Source: Deinococcus sp. (lineage in GTDB: Bacteria; Deinococcota; Deinococci; Deinococcales; Deinococcaceae). Taken from it: a stretch of DNA of 43,749 nucleotides. Each line of letters opens with the position of its first letter. Position 1 is the first letter of the stretch. Location: contig NZ_JANYGJ010000044.1 in NCBI RefSeq assembly GCF_025362455.1, positions 1 to 43,749 of the forward strand. The letters run 5' to 3'. Below are positions 7,291-18,197 of the stretch, one piece after another. Below the pieces are notes generated by a model that saw only the letters and a list, made by a program, of their open reading frames with translations, ran no database searches and was not told the DNA's origin. The position numbers and the translations under genes were made by a program.

Positions 7291-8297
7291 CCACCGCCGA
7301 GCCAATCCTGATTCTGGGTATCGACACCTCCTGCGACGATACCGGTGTGGGCCTGGTGGCGCTGCACTCTGGTGGGCGAATGGAGGTCCGCGCCAACCGC
7401 ATCTGGAGCCAGACGGTCCACGCCAGCTACGGCGGCGTGATGCCCGAACTCGCCAGCCGCGAGCATGTGGAGCGCATCGACGCCGTGATGGACGACGCAC
7501 TATTGGAGGCTGGAGTCAGCGTGGCCGACATCGGCGCGGTGGCGGCCACCTCCGGCCCCGGCCTGGTGGGTGCCCTGCTGGTGGGTCTGATGTACGGCAA
7601 GGGACTGGCTCAGGGGCTGGGTGTGCCGTTCTACGCCGCGCATCATCTCGAAGGCCACATCTACGCCGCCGCTAGCGAGGCCGAGTTGAGAGCGCCGTAC
7701 CTGGCCCTGGTCGTCTCCGGCGGGCATACCCACCTGTTCGACGTGCTCTCGGAGGGCGAATACCGCCTGGTGGGCGCCACCCGTGACGACGCGGCGGGCG
7801 AGGCCTTCGACAAGGTGGCGAGGCTGGCCGGTCTGGGTTATCCGGGCGGCCCTGCGATCAGCGAGGCGGCCAAGCGCGGCGACCCCACAGGTGTGGCCTT
7901 CAGGGAGCCGATGCTGGGGCAAAGTGGCTACGATTTCTCGTTCAGCGGCCTGAAAACGGCGGCGCTGCTGGCGCACCGGGCCGGGGCGAGCGGGGCAGAC
8001 CTGGCGGCCAGTTTTCAGGCGGTGGCCATCAAGCATCTGCTGCGCGTGACCCGCAAAGCGGCGGAGCACCTGGGCCGCGAAACGGTGGTCGTCTCCGGCG
8101 GCGTGGCGGCGAACACGGCGCTGCGGGAAGCGTTCGGGAAGTCGGAGTTGCGAGCCGTGTTTCCCGGCCAGGGCCTGAACACCGACAACGGCGCCATGAT
8201 CGCCCTGGCCGGAGCGGCGGCCATCAGAAGTGGGCGGGCGGCGCATGGGCTGGGGGACGGTGCGGTGGCGTATGCGCCGCTGGCGAACGTGGAGTGA
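7287..8297 (+). CDS. tsaD: tRNA N6-adenosine threonylcarbamoyltransferase
   Basis: This 336-residue enzyme transfers threonylcarbamoyl to A37 of tRNAs that read ANN codons, working with TsaB, TsaE and TsaC, which are not encoded here. Family marks include LGIDTSCDDTG, GGVMPELASREH, HHLEGHI (metal-binding histidines), VSGGHTHL, and the C-terminal NTDNGAMIA with the nucleotide-binding aspartate. The ASKHA fold is complete and the length is normal. The GTG at 7287, overlapping the stop of the VOC gene, is preferred; a TTG at 7275 is the alternative and would add four residues. Confidence 0.95.
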   Translation: MTTAEPILILGIDTSCDDTGVGLVALHSGGRMEVRANRIWSQTVHASYGGVMPELASREHVERIDAVMDDALLEAGVSVADIGAVAATSGPGLVGALLVGLMYGKGLAQGLGVPFYAAHHLEGHIYAAASEAELRAPYLALVVSGGHTHLFDVLSEGEYRLVGATRDDAAGEAFDKVARLAGLGYPGGPAISEAAKRGDPTGVAFREPMLGQSGYDFSFSGLKTAALLAHRAGASGADLAASFQAVAIKHLLRVTRKAAEHLGRETVVVSGGVAANTALREAFGKSELRAVFPGQGLNTDNGAMIALAGAAAIRSGRAAHGLGDGAVAYAPLANVE

Positions 8298-8320
8298 GTG
8301 AACGGTGAGGAGAGAGCTGA

Positions 8321-8806
8321 CTACTTGCAGTCTTTTATAGTGAAAGCTTGACCAGACAACAGAGTGCTGTAACGGCGGTCATTCTTTTGCCTCTCAGCCG
8401 TGTTGAAAGTAAAGTCAATTAGCTTCATGGTCTGCGAACTCATTTTTTCTTCGGATGTAGCACTCATGAAACATCCAATTGCGTCTGACGCTTTATTTGC
8501 CAGTACCAACGCCTCTGGTCTCGTCATTTCGCCTGATTGAGCAGTGATTTGCAAAATTCTCGCCAAGTTTTGAGCAGCCTTTGTTTGAGCGGGCGTCGCT
8601 TGATACTCTTTAGCAATCAGAGCATCAACCTCATCTCGGATGCCATTCTGATCCTTGTCCACGCCAGCGGTGGTTTTGTTCTCTGGACTTTCGGCTAAAG
8701 CGCGAGCAGCATTTAAGCTCACCATCACCTTGTGAAAGGCAAATGCTCCAGCCCCAGCCAACGCAGCCAGAGCAAGTGTTCCTGCTGTCCAGCGAGAGCG
8801 TTTCAA
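8321..8806 (-). CDS. Unknown membrane-anchored protein with a Ca-binding-like loop
   Basis: I do not recognise this 161-residue protein. It begins with a basic stretch and one hydrophobic segment (about residues 8-26), so it is either exported or anchored with the rest outside. A DKDQNGIRDEVD loop (about 50-61) looks like the Dx[DN]xDG-type calcium loops of dockerin and thrombospondin type-3 repeats. The remainder is predicted helical with two Cys (one near residue 111, one penultimate) that could form a disulfide. The start is a TTG at 8806, preceded by GGTGAG, which overlaps the stop of the KTSC gene upstream, so the two form an operon. It is visibly AT-richer than its neighbours, which suggests recent acquisition. 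Confidence 0.65.
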   Translation of the reverse strand: MKRSRWTAGTLALAALAGAGAFAFHKVMVSLNAARALAESPENKTTAGVDKDQNGIRDEVDALIAKEYQATPAQTKAAQNLARILQITAQSGEMTRPEALVLANKASDAIGCFMSATSEEKMSSQTMKLIDFTFNTAERQKNDRRYSTLLSGQAFTIKDCK

Positions 8807-8813
8807 TTTTTTC

Positions 8814-9050
8814 TCACCGCCCCCCCCGCCTCACCTGCGACGCCGGGTAGCAGTCGATCACGTTCCCGTTCATGTACTGGCCTTTCGACCCGGAATCCAT
8901 CAACCCCTGGTGAACGTCCGGCGGCACCTCGCGGTACTCGTACAGCTTGCCGCTGCCGAACTGCACGGTCATCACCTGCGCGGCGGCGTCGTAGCCCACC
9001 GCCTGAATCATGCTGGATTCGACCGGTACCAGCTCGCTCTCTGGAGTCAT
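8814..9050 (-). CDS. KTSC-domain protein
   Basis: This 78-residue protein matches the KTSC domain, a short module named after the C-terminal region of some lysyl-tRNA synthetases and often found alone: SSMIQAVGYD, then MTVQFGSGKLYEYREVPPDV and SKGQYMNGNVID. Its function is not established; a nucleic-acid or protein-binding role is usually supposed. The start at 9050 (MTPESEL) is chosen because TAAACT lies 7 nt upstream on the coding strand; a longer frame to 9080 would include that box. The stop is 7 nt from the TTG start of the next gene. Confidence 0.8.
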   Translation of the reverse strand: MTPESELVPVESSMIQAVGYDAAAQVMTVQFGSGKLYEYREVPPDVHQGLMDSGSKGQYMNGNVIDCYPASQVRRGGR

Positions 9051-9057
9051 GCCGCTC

Positions 9058-9063
9058 AGTTTA
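9058..9063 (-). promoter_or_regulatory. -10 box of leaderless KTSC gene
   Basis: TAAACT on the minus strand, 7 nt before the ATG at 9050. Confidence 0.55.
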
Positions 9064-9142
9064 CCCCGGTCGGTGTTCACCCCTCGCCCCTCACTGAATC
9101 TGAGTCGAGGCCACTCAATTCCCTTGCTCAGCCTGGGCGGGC

Positions 9143-9148
9143 TATACT
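9143..9148 (+). promoter_or_regulatory. -10 box before secA
   Basis: TATACT lies 9 nt before the secA ATG at 9158, with no clear ribosome binding site between them. Confidence 0.55.
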
Positions 9149-9157
9149 GCCCAAACT

Positions 9158-11761
<2,604 letters not shown>

Positions 11762-11775
11762 GGGCTGCGCTGCGG

Positions 11776-11808
11776 ACCGCCCATGTTGCAGGTGGGCGGT
11801 TTTGTTTT
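11776..11808 (+). terminator. Rho-independent terminator after secA
   Basis: A perfect 8-bp stem ACCGCCCA/TGGGCGGT with a 9-nt loop, followed by TTTGTTTT, begins 15 nt after the secA stop. Confidence 0.85.
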
Positions 11809-11872
11809 GCCTGGACGGTGATGCAGCATCTGGTTGGCGTGCGTGGCTGGATGGTGATGCGGCGTTGCATAG

Positions 11873-12236
11873 GCTTCAGCTTTTTGCCAATGCGTCGGCT
11901 CCCCCACCCCCCAGCGGGCAGGCCCCATACGGGTGCCGCTCTGCCCAAGACGCCCCCGCCCCGATGGGGCGAGGGAGTTGGTCGCTGCGCTGTGCATGGT
12001 ACATCCCGTCCGTTTCAGACGCACTTTGTCTCACTGCGTTCTCCACATCGTGTAGGTCACGTAGGGCGCCCGTGCTCCACATAAGCCCATAACTGACTCC
12101 GCTGGAAGGTAGTGGTCTACTCTAGCGAAAAACAGCGTCTGAGTGCGCGTCGTTGACCCCTCTACCCCTGGGAGAGGGGCGCTGCGCAGCAGCGGGGTGA
12201 GGGGTAGTGAGCGCCAGCTCATGCCCTTCCTCTTTC
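11873..12236 (-). repeat. Composite intergenic repeat, copy B (most complete)
   Basis: Read on the minus strand this copy runs: GGGCATGAGC..GCGCTCAC, CCCCTCACCCCGCTGCTGCGCAGCG, a CCCCTCT..AGAGGGG pairing, AGTAGACCACTACCTTCCAG, GTCAGTTATGG, GCACGGGCGCCCTACG, CTACACGATGTGGAGAACGC, a CGCCCC-ATC-GGGGCG palindrome, then GGGAGCCGACGCATTGGC and an AAGCTGAAGCC tail. The same blocks, in the same order, recur at 21920, 24499 and 29761. No reading frame is shared between copies. It fills the space between secA and the ATPase gene. Confidence 0.8.
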
Positions 12237-12322
12237 ACCGCGCACCGCCTTCCGCGCCCCATCTTTTCCCACACGCCATAAGCCACACGCCACAAGCCTC
12301 CCCACTCCCCATAAATGAAATC

Positions 12323-12360
12323 TGACACGCTTGTCACAGGCCCATTCCAGCGCTTACACT
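12323..12360 (+). promoter_or_regulatory. Promoter with overlapping inverted repeat before the ABC ATPase gene
   Basis: TTGTCA (12331-12336) and TACACT (12355-12360) are 18 bp apart, a sigma-70-type pair. TGACA-N4-TGTCA (12323-12336) forms an inverted repeat over the -35 box, a plausible operator. The predicted transcript has a leader of about 100 nt. Confidence 0.55.
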
Positions 12361-12465
12361 ACCTTGTCAGCTCGGCCACAACGGACACCACCGCAGTCAT
12401 TCATGCACCCCGATTCTCTGAGGACGCTCACAGGGAAGAGCAGGGGCTATAAAGGTAGGCGCAAC

Positions 12466-13642
<1,177 letters not shown>

Positions 13643-13644
<2 letters not shown>

Positions 13645-13678
13645 ACCGATACCAGTCTGGGAACCGATACCAGTCTGG
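13643..13678 (+). repeat. 18-bp tandem duplication at the ATPase stop codon
   Basis: GAACCGATACCAGTCTGG occurs twice head to tail, starting one base into the TGA stop codon of the ATPase gene. Confidence 0.9.
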
Positions 13679-13708
13679 ACTGAGACGAGACCGTGCCGAC
13701 CATTCAGC

Positions 13709-13743
13709 AGGCAGCTTTCCCAGATCGGGGGAGCTGCCTTTTT
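13709..13743 (+). terminator. Rho-independent terminator after the ABC ATPase gene
   Basis: AGGCAGCT pairs with AGCTGCCT, followed by TTTTT, about 65 nt after the stop codon. Confidence 0.8.
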
Positions 13744-13887
13744 GCTGTGGCGACCCGTCTGGCGACCCTGACTTTACATTTGCCAGGTCGCCGCAACGCT
13801 TGACCGGCTGACTTCAGCACAACGTCAGCTCGGCTGCGCTACATTACGCTCAAGTTTGAACCCGCTCGACCCCATCCTGGAGGCCCC

Positions 13888-14694
13888 ATGAAGAATGCAA
13901 CCACGGCGAATGTAACCACGGCGAATGGAACCACGACGAATATAAAACGTGCCCTGCTGACCCTCAGCGCTCTGAGCCTCCTCGTTTCGGTTGCCCAGGC
14001 CCGGACCTGGGAGCAGATCAAGGCGGCGGGCAGCATCAAAATCGCCACCGAGGGCGCCTTCCCGCCGTTCAACGTGCTGACCGGCAAGGTGCTCAGCGGC
14101 TTCGAGGTCGACCTGGCGCAGGAACTGGCCAGCAAGCTGGGCGTCAAGTACGAGTGGGTCACGGCGCCCTTCGACGGGCTGCTGATCGGCTTGCAGCAAG
14201 ACCGCTACGATTTCGTGATCGCCTCGCACGGCATCACGCCGGAGCGCCTCAAGGCCGTGGACTTCAGTAGCCCGCACTACTGCACCGGCGGCGCCATCGT
14301 CAGCAAGGTGGGTGGTCCCAAAACGGCGGCGGACCTCAAGGGCAAGATCGTGGCCGTGCAGGTCGGCACCACCTACCTGGAGAACGTCCAGAAGCTGCCT
14401 GGGGTCAAAAGCCTGGTCTACCCCAAAGACACCGACGCCCAGATCGCCCTGACGACGGGCCGCGCCGCCGCCTGGGTGGGCGACAAGTTTACCGGCATCG
14501 ATCTGGTCAAGGCCCAGAAAGGCAAGCTGGTGCAGGGTGAGCTGCTGTTTTCCGAGAAAGTCGCCATGGCGGTCAAAAAGGGCAACACCAGCCTGGTCAC
14601 GCAGCTCAACGGCGCACTGGCCAAAGCCCTCGCGGACGGCAGCTACGCGGCGCTGAGCAAGAAGACCTTCGGGCAGGATATCCGCTGCAAGTGA
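13888..14694 (+). CDS. Polar amino-acid ABC transporter substrate-binding protein
   Basis: This 268-residue exported binding protein belongs to solute-binding family 3. After an unusual Asn/Thr-rich start (NATTANVTTANGTTTN, encoded by a threefold 15-bp repeat) come a basic turn, a hydrophobic signal core (about 20-38) and an Ala-x-Ala-like cleavage site. The mature part has the family 3 signature GSIKIATEGAFPPFN, then GFEVDLAQELASKLG, FDGLLIGLQQDRYDFVIA and ERLKAVDFSSPHY. The ATG at 13888 has GGAGG 5 nt before it. If translation began later the repeat would be lost, but no better ribosome site is seen. The permease gene follows after about 50 nt; the exact amino acid bound cannot be told. Confidence 0.88.
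   Translation: MKNATTANVTTANGTTTNIKRALLTLSALSLLVSVAQARTWEQIKAAGSIKIATEGAFPPFNVLTGKVLSGFEVDLAQELASKLGVKYEWVTAPFDGLLIGLQQDRYDFVIASHGITPERLKAVDFSSPHYCTGGAIVSKVGGPKTAADLKGKIVAVQVGTTYLENVQKLPGVKSLVYPKDTDAQIALTTGRAAAWVGDKFTGIDLVKAQKGKLVQGELLFSEKVAMAVKKGNTSLVTQLNGALAKALADGSYAALSKKTFGQDIRCK
13894..13938 (+). repeat. 15-bp tandem repeat, three copies, in the binding-protein signal region
   Basis: Three head-to-tail copies of AATGNAACCACGRCG encode Asn-x-Thr-Thr-x three times, just before the signal peptide core. Confidence 0.9.
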
Positions 14695-14746
14695 CACCGA
14701 TTTATGTCGTGCGTCACCTGGAAGCAGTACCGTTCGGCATCAAGGC

Positions 14747-15571
14747 GTGACCGGAGCGCAGCGCCCGGCTGGCCTCTTCGGGGGTGGCAATCTGCTGCTG
14801 TGGAGCGCGGGGGCCATCGCCGCCTTTTTGCTGCTGTTCTGGCTGATTACGCTGGCGCTACACCTGCCGCTGTGGCCCGAAGCCATCGGCAAGAATGCGG
14901 ATCTGTTCGTCTCCGGGGCGCGGACCACGCTGTACCTGACGCTGGTGAGCGGCGTGCTGGGCATGCTCGTGGGCGTGCTGCTGGGCCTGGGCAAGCTCTC
15001 GGCGCTCAAATTTATTGCGCTGCCGTGCAGCTTCGTGGTCTGGATCGTGCGGGGTACGCCGCTGTACGTGCAGCTTCTGTTCGCCAACTACGCGCTGCCC
15101 ACGCTGGTGCCGCCGTTCGGCTCGCTGCTGGCCTGGGCCGATACCTGGCCTGCCTTCGAGGTCGGCTCGGTGTTCGTGGCGGCGGTGTTTGCGCTGTCCA
15201 TGAACGTGGCCGCCTACAACGCCGAGGTCGTGCGCGGCGGCGTGCTGGGCGTGCCGCGTGGCCAGGCCGAGGCGGCGCGCTCGCTGGGCCTGAGCGGGCC
15301 GCAGACCATGACCCAGGTGGTGTTGCCCCAGGCGCTGCGTCTGAGCCTGCCCGCATTGGTCAACAACCTGGTGGCGCTGCTCAAAGATTCCTCGCTGGCC
15401 GCCACCATCGCCGTGACCGAGCTGACCCGCATCGCCGATCAGGTGCGCTCCAGCACCTTTGAGCCGATTCCGGCGCTGGCCGTCGCCGCCGCCGTGTACC
15501 TGGCCCTGACCACCGTGATGACGCTGTTTACCGATCAACTGGAGCGCCAGGTGAAGATGGCTGGGCGGTAG
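14747..15571 (+). CDS. Amino-acid ABC transporter permease (HisM/GlnP family)
   Basis: This 274-residue membrane protein has about five to six transmembrane segments and the EAA loop EAARSLGLSGPQTMTQVVLPQALR that docks the ATPase. NAEVVRGGVLGVPRGQAEAA just before it is typical of polar amino-acid permeases. It follows the family 3 binding protein, so the two form an importer for an amino acid. No second permease or GlnQ-type ATPase gene lies nearby; the permease may work as a homodimer with an ATPase encoded elsewhere. The GTG start at 14747 has only a weak AAGG upstream, so the start is uncertain by a few codons; the first transmembrane helix begins near residue 17. Confidence 0.87.
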   Translation: MTGAQRPAGLFGGGNLLLWSAGAIAAFLLLFWLITLALHLPLWPEAIGKNADLFVSGARTTLYLTLVSGVLGMLVGVLLGLGKLSALKFIALPCSFVVWIVRGTPLYVQLLFANYALPTLVPPFGSLLAWADTWPAFEVGSVFVAAVFALSMNVAAYNAEVVRGGVLGVPRGQAEAARSLGLSGPQTMTQVVLPQALRLSLPALVNNLVALLKDSSLAATIAVTELTRIADQVRSSTFEPIPALAVAAAVYLALTTVMTLFTDQLERQVKMAGR

Positions 15572-15879
15572 GGGAAGGCTTGCGGGAAGGGAAGAAGGGG
15601 GTGGGTTGCCGCTGCGGCTCGCCCTCGTTTGAGTTGCAGAGAAGCGCTGCGCTTTTTGGCCTGGCTTGGGCCTGAGCCATGCGGCGAATGTGGTTTGTGT
15701 CGCTGCGACGGTACACTTCGTTGCAGGTCAGGGCGAACGCCTCAACTCGGTTGGGCCGAAGACTGTGAGCTACTTCTGATCAAGATTTATCCATTCGCCG
15801 GGCCGTTATCCACAACGCTTCACCCTGGCGAGGCCGGTAGAGTTCCGGCTGGGGCCGCCACACGCAGATTTCGTCCAGT

Positions 15880-15960
15880 AGCCAGGATTTCCCGTTGCCA
15901 ACGGGAGGACGATGGTGCAAGTCCATCAATCTGCTCCAGATGTTATGCAGCGGTCACTGT
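15880..15960 (+). ncRNA. Cobalamin-riboswitch-like core, incomplete and orphan
   Basis: The order of elements resembles the P4-P6 core of cobalamin riboswitches: CGGGAGG, then the stem-loop GATGG-TGCAAGT-CCATC (compare the conserved GGTGcAAgTCC P5 loop), then CTGCTCC, then GCAGCGGTCACTG. CCCGTT-GCC-AACGGG directly before it forms a small hairpin. A proper B12 box downstream is not evident (CATGGAATCTGGC at 16013 is at best a degraded match), and the next gene on this strand is more than 600 bp away. It could be a decayed riboswitch, part of another structured RNA, or chance. Confidence 0.3.
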
Positions 15961-16015
15961 GGTGAAATGGAGGGCAGACCGCTCAGGGATGGACGGTCTG
16001 CCCTCCGTTTCACCA
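15960..16015. terminator. 22-bp hairpin between convergent genes
   Basis: Bases 15960-15981 pair with 15994-16015: 22 consecutive pairs including one G-U, with a 12-nt loop. It lies 12 nt beyond the stop codon of the kinase gene on the minus strand. There is no T-tract on either side, so it could stabilise or end the kinase transcript rather than act as a classical terminator. Confidence 0.5.
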
Positions 16016-16027
16016 TGGAATCTGGCT

Positions 16028-16564
16028 TCACGACGATTCGTCCGGCGCAATGTCTCCCAGCCCACTGACCTCCACGATCACCTCCACCACATCATCCAGA
16101 CTCAGCGTCTCATCGAATATCCGCTCCTGCACGAACGGCAGCAAATCGGCGGGCCTGTACCACTCGCGCATGGCCTCCGGGGTGAATTCGCTCGCCTGGG
16201 GCCGGGTGGCGTGGCGGCGCACGGTTTCCTCGAAGGACAGTTGGAAGTGAAAGAAGTGAGTCTGACACACGCCGGATAGTCGCTCCAGCATCTCGCCGTA
16301 GCGCCCGGCGTCCAGAATGCCCTCCAGCACGACGATGTAGCCGTGTGCCAGCGCGTACCGGACCGTCTGTTCGATCAAGCCGATGTTGACGCCGCCCGGT
16401 GCGTCCAGCTCTTTGAGCACCACCCGGCGCAGGTAATCCTGCTCGACCCAGGCCAGCTTGCGTCCGTAACGTTCCCGCAGTGCCCGCGCCACCGAACTCT
16501 TGCCCGAACCGGAGTTGCCGCGCAGCACGATCAGTGGGCCAACTCGCGTCCCTGAGGCAGTCAC
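16028..16564 (-). CDS. AAA_33-type P-loop kinase
   Basis: This 178-residue protein has a Walker A GNSGSGKSS near residues 15-23 and the architecture of small AAA_33/zeta-like kinases: AWVEQDYLRRVVLKE, ALAHGYIVVLEGILDAGRY, and the lid-like EETVRRHATRPQASEF followed by MREWYRPADLLPF. Homologues of this type occur widely in Gram-positive bacteria and are annotated only as kinases; the phosphate acceptor is unknown. No antitoxin-like gene adjoins it, so a zeta-toxin role is not supported. The GTG start at 16564 is chosen because TAGACT lies 7 nt upstream, and a longer frame would overlap the divergent TSUP gene. It shares a 36-bp intergenic region with that gene. Confidence 0.8.
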   Translation of the reverse strand: MTASGTRVGPLIVLRGNSGSGKSSVARALRERYGRKLAWVEQDYLRRVVLKELDAPGGVNIGLIEQTVRYALAHGYIVVLEGILDAGRYGEMLERLSGVCQTHFFHFQLSFEETVRRHATRPQASEFTPEAMREWYRPADLLPFVQERIFDETLSLDDVVEVIVEVSGLGDIAPDESS

Positions 16565-16571
16565 GGCTCCC

Positions 16572-16593
16572 AGTCTAGCTCGCCGCCTATACT
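16572..16593. promoter_or_regulatory. Back-to-back leaderless promoters
   Basis: TAGACT (minus strand, 16572-16577) lies 7 nt before the kinase GTG; TATACT (plus strand, 16588-16593) lies 7 nt before the TSUP ATG at 16601. The two -10 boxes are 10 bp apart, so each promoter's -35 region falls at or inside the start of the other gene. Confidence 0.6.
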
Positions 16594-16600
16594 TCCCCGG

Positions 16601-17353
16601 ATGCCTGACCCGACCGTGCTGCTCTACGGCTTGCCCCTCGCTTTCCTGGCCGGATTCATCGACGCAGTGGCGGGCGGCGGCGGCACCATCACATTGCCGA
16701 CGCTGTTTTTCATGGGCCTGAATCCGGCGCAGGCGGTGGCGACCAACAAGCTGCTGGCCATCTTCGGCTCCGGCAGCGCCACACTCCAGTACGCCAGGGC
16801 CGGACATATCGAATGGACATTGCTGGTGCGCCTGATTCCGCTGGCCCTGCTCGGTAGCGGCCTGGGCGCCGCTTTGGTGCAGTTCGTGGACCCTGACGTG
16901 TTCAAGACGCTGGTGGCGGTGGTGATTCTCTGTGTGGGTGTGCTGGTGATCGCCAACAAGCGCTCCGGCACCGAGGACCGCTACCCCGGCCTGTTGCCCC
17001 GCGTGCTGGCCCTGACGCTGCCCGGCACCCTGCTCATCGGCGTCTACGACGGCTTCATCGGCCCCGGCACCGGCACGTTTCTGATGTTCCTGTTCACCCT
17101 GGCGGGCTTTAATCTGGTGCGGGCGTCGGGCAACGCCAAGGCCGTCAATTTCGCCACCAATGCCGGGGCGTTCGTGTTTTTCCTGTTCAGCGGCCAGATG
17201 GTCTTCTGGATCGGGCTGCCGATGGGCCTGGCCAACGCCGCCGGGGCGTATGTGGGCGCCCGGATGGCGATGCTGCGCGGCAGCGGCTTTATCAAGGTGA
17301 TCTACGCGCTGATCGTGGTGCTGGTGGCGGCCCGGCTGCTGACCACCCGCTGA
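16601..17353 (+). CDS. TSUP-family (TauE/SafE) sulfite/organosulfonate exporter-like protein
   Basis: This 250-residue membrane protein has about eight hydrophobic segments in two similar halves, as is usual for the 4-toluene sulfonate uptake permease family. The first half begins FLAGFIDAVAGGGGTITLPTLFFMGLNPAQAVATNKLLAIFGS and the second has IGVYDGFIGPGTGTFLMFLFTL with GNAKAVNFATNAGA, both strong family signatures. Relatives such as YfcA move sulfite or sulfur-containing organic anions, but the direction and substrate here are unknown. Transcription appears leaderless. It is divergent from the kinase gene. Confidence 0.88.
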   Translation: MPDPTVLLYGLPLAFLAGFIDAVAGGGGTITLPTLFFMGLNPAQAVATNKLLAIFGSGSATLQYARAGHIEWTLLVRLIPLALLGSGLGAALVQFVDPDVFKTLVAVVILCVGVLVIANKRSGTEDRYPGLLPRVLALTLPGTLLIGVYDGFIGPGTGTFLMFLFTLAGFNLVRASGNAKAVNFATNAGAFVFFLFSGQMVFWIGLPMGLANAAGAYVGARMAMLRGSGFIKVIYALIVVLVAARLLTTR

Positions 17354-17476
17354 GGCCCCAACGCAAACCGGCTCACCCTGGATGTGATGTTGTTATACCC
17401 AGCCTCAATATAAGCCCAAGCTGCAATCGTGGGATTTCGCCGGATGACGCTGAACAAAGGGGCGCACAATGGGCGC

Positions 17477-18034
17477 ATGACAGATACGGCGCTACAACCT
17501 CCCTTACAGACCGCCATTCTCGCCAGCGGTTGCTTCTGGTGTACCGAGGCGGTCTTTCAGAATGCGCGCGGCGTTCACAGTGTCCAGAGCGGCTACATTG
17601 GCGGCCAGGTTCCCAGTCCCACCTACGAGCAGGTCTGCACCGGAAAGACCGGCCACGCCGAGGGTGTGCGCGTCACCTTCGATCCCAGCGTGATTCCCTA
17701 CGCCGACGTGCTGGGCATCTTCTTCGCCACCCACGACCCCACTCAGCTCAACCGCCAGGGCCACGACATCGGCACCCAGTACCGCTCGGCGGTGTTTTAC
17801 CAGTCGGAGGCCGAGAAGGCGCAGGTGCAGGCGTTCATCGACGGTCTGCGGACCCAGGGCCTCTATGAGCGCGAGATCGTGACCACGCTGGAGGCGGCCA
17901 GCCACTTTTACGTGGCCGAGGCGTATCACCAGAACTACTTCGCCACCCACCCGACGCAGCCGTACTGCCTGGCCGTGATTACGCCCAAGGTGGTCAAGTT
18001 CCGCAAAAGCTACTCGCAGTATCTGGCCTCCTGA
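17477..18034 (+). CDS. msrA: Peptide-methionine (S)-S-oxide reductase
   Basis: This 185-residue enzyme reduces methionine S-sulfoxide in oxidised proteins, a natural part of oxidative-stress tolerance. It has the catalytic ASGCFWCTEAVF with the nucleophilic cysteine near residue 20, GYIGGQVPSPTYEQVCTGKTGHAE, DPTQLNRQGHDIGTQYRSAVF and AEAYHQNYF. A second Cys (in PTQPYC near the C-terminus) could resolve the sulfenic acid. The start at 17477 (MTDTALQ) is preferred over 17429, since CACAAT lies 6 nt upstream and the extra residues are not conserved-looking. There is no MsrB fusion. A strong terminator follows. Confidence 0.94.
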   Translation: MTDTALQPPLQTAILASGCFWCTEAVFQNARGVHSVQSGYIGGQVPSPTYEQVCTGKTGHAEGVRVTFDPSVIPYADVLGIFFATHDPTQLNRQGHDIGTQYRSAVFYQSEAEKAQVQAFIDGLRTQGLYEREIVTTLEAASHFYVAEAYHQNYFATHPTQPYCLAVITPKVVKFRKSYSQYLAS

Positions 18035-18085
18035 TTGCCACTCCCAGGTTCAGCCCAGTGTTCATGTTCAGCCCAGTGTCAGCTT

Positions 18086-18119
18086 GCCCCCCACCAGTCA
18101 TCGGTCGGGGGCGTTTTTT
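18086..18119 (+). terminator. Rho-independent terminator after msrA
   Basis: GCCCCCCACC pairs with GGTCGGGGGC (one mismatch) around a 7-nt loop, followed by GTTTTTT. It is preceded by a near-perfect 18-bp tandem duplication (18049-18084). Confidence 0.85.
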
Positions 18120-18197
18120 GGCCCCGAACGGCAACGGACCTGACCCTGGGCGCGTATTCTGAAAGCAGATACGCCCGCAGTTCAACGGAGGCACCCC

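Larger units (their letters stand above)
15572..16027. other. Gene-free stretch of 456 bp between convergent genes
   Basis: I see no convincing coding region on either strand between the permease and the kinase genes. The left part (to about 15870) shows nothing I recognise. The right part holds a compact set of pairing elements (15880-15960) and a 22-bp hairpin (15960-16015), described separately. Confidence 0.6.

Noticed and set aside
12331..12465. 45-codon extension of the ABC ATPase
   Set aside because: It would begin inside the -35 box and has no ribosome site; the ATG at 12466 does.
15875..15895. B12 box of a riboswitch (AGTAGCCAGGATTTCCC)
   Set aside because: It lies on the 5' side of the riboswitch-like core; the true B12 box is at the 3' end, so the match is positional nonsense even though the bases look similar.
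16028..16564. Zeta-toxin-type toxin-antitoxin system
   Set aside because: The P-loop kinase has a related fold, but no epsilon-like antitoxin gene is beside it.
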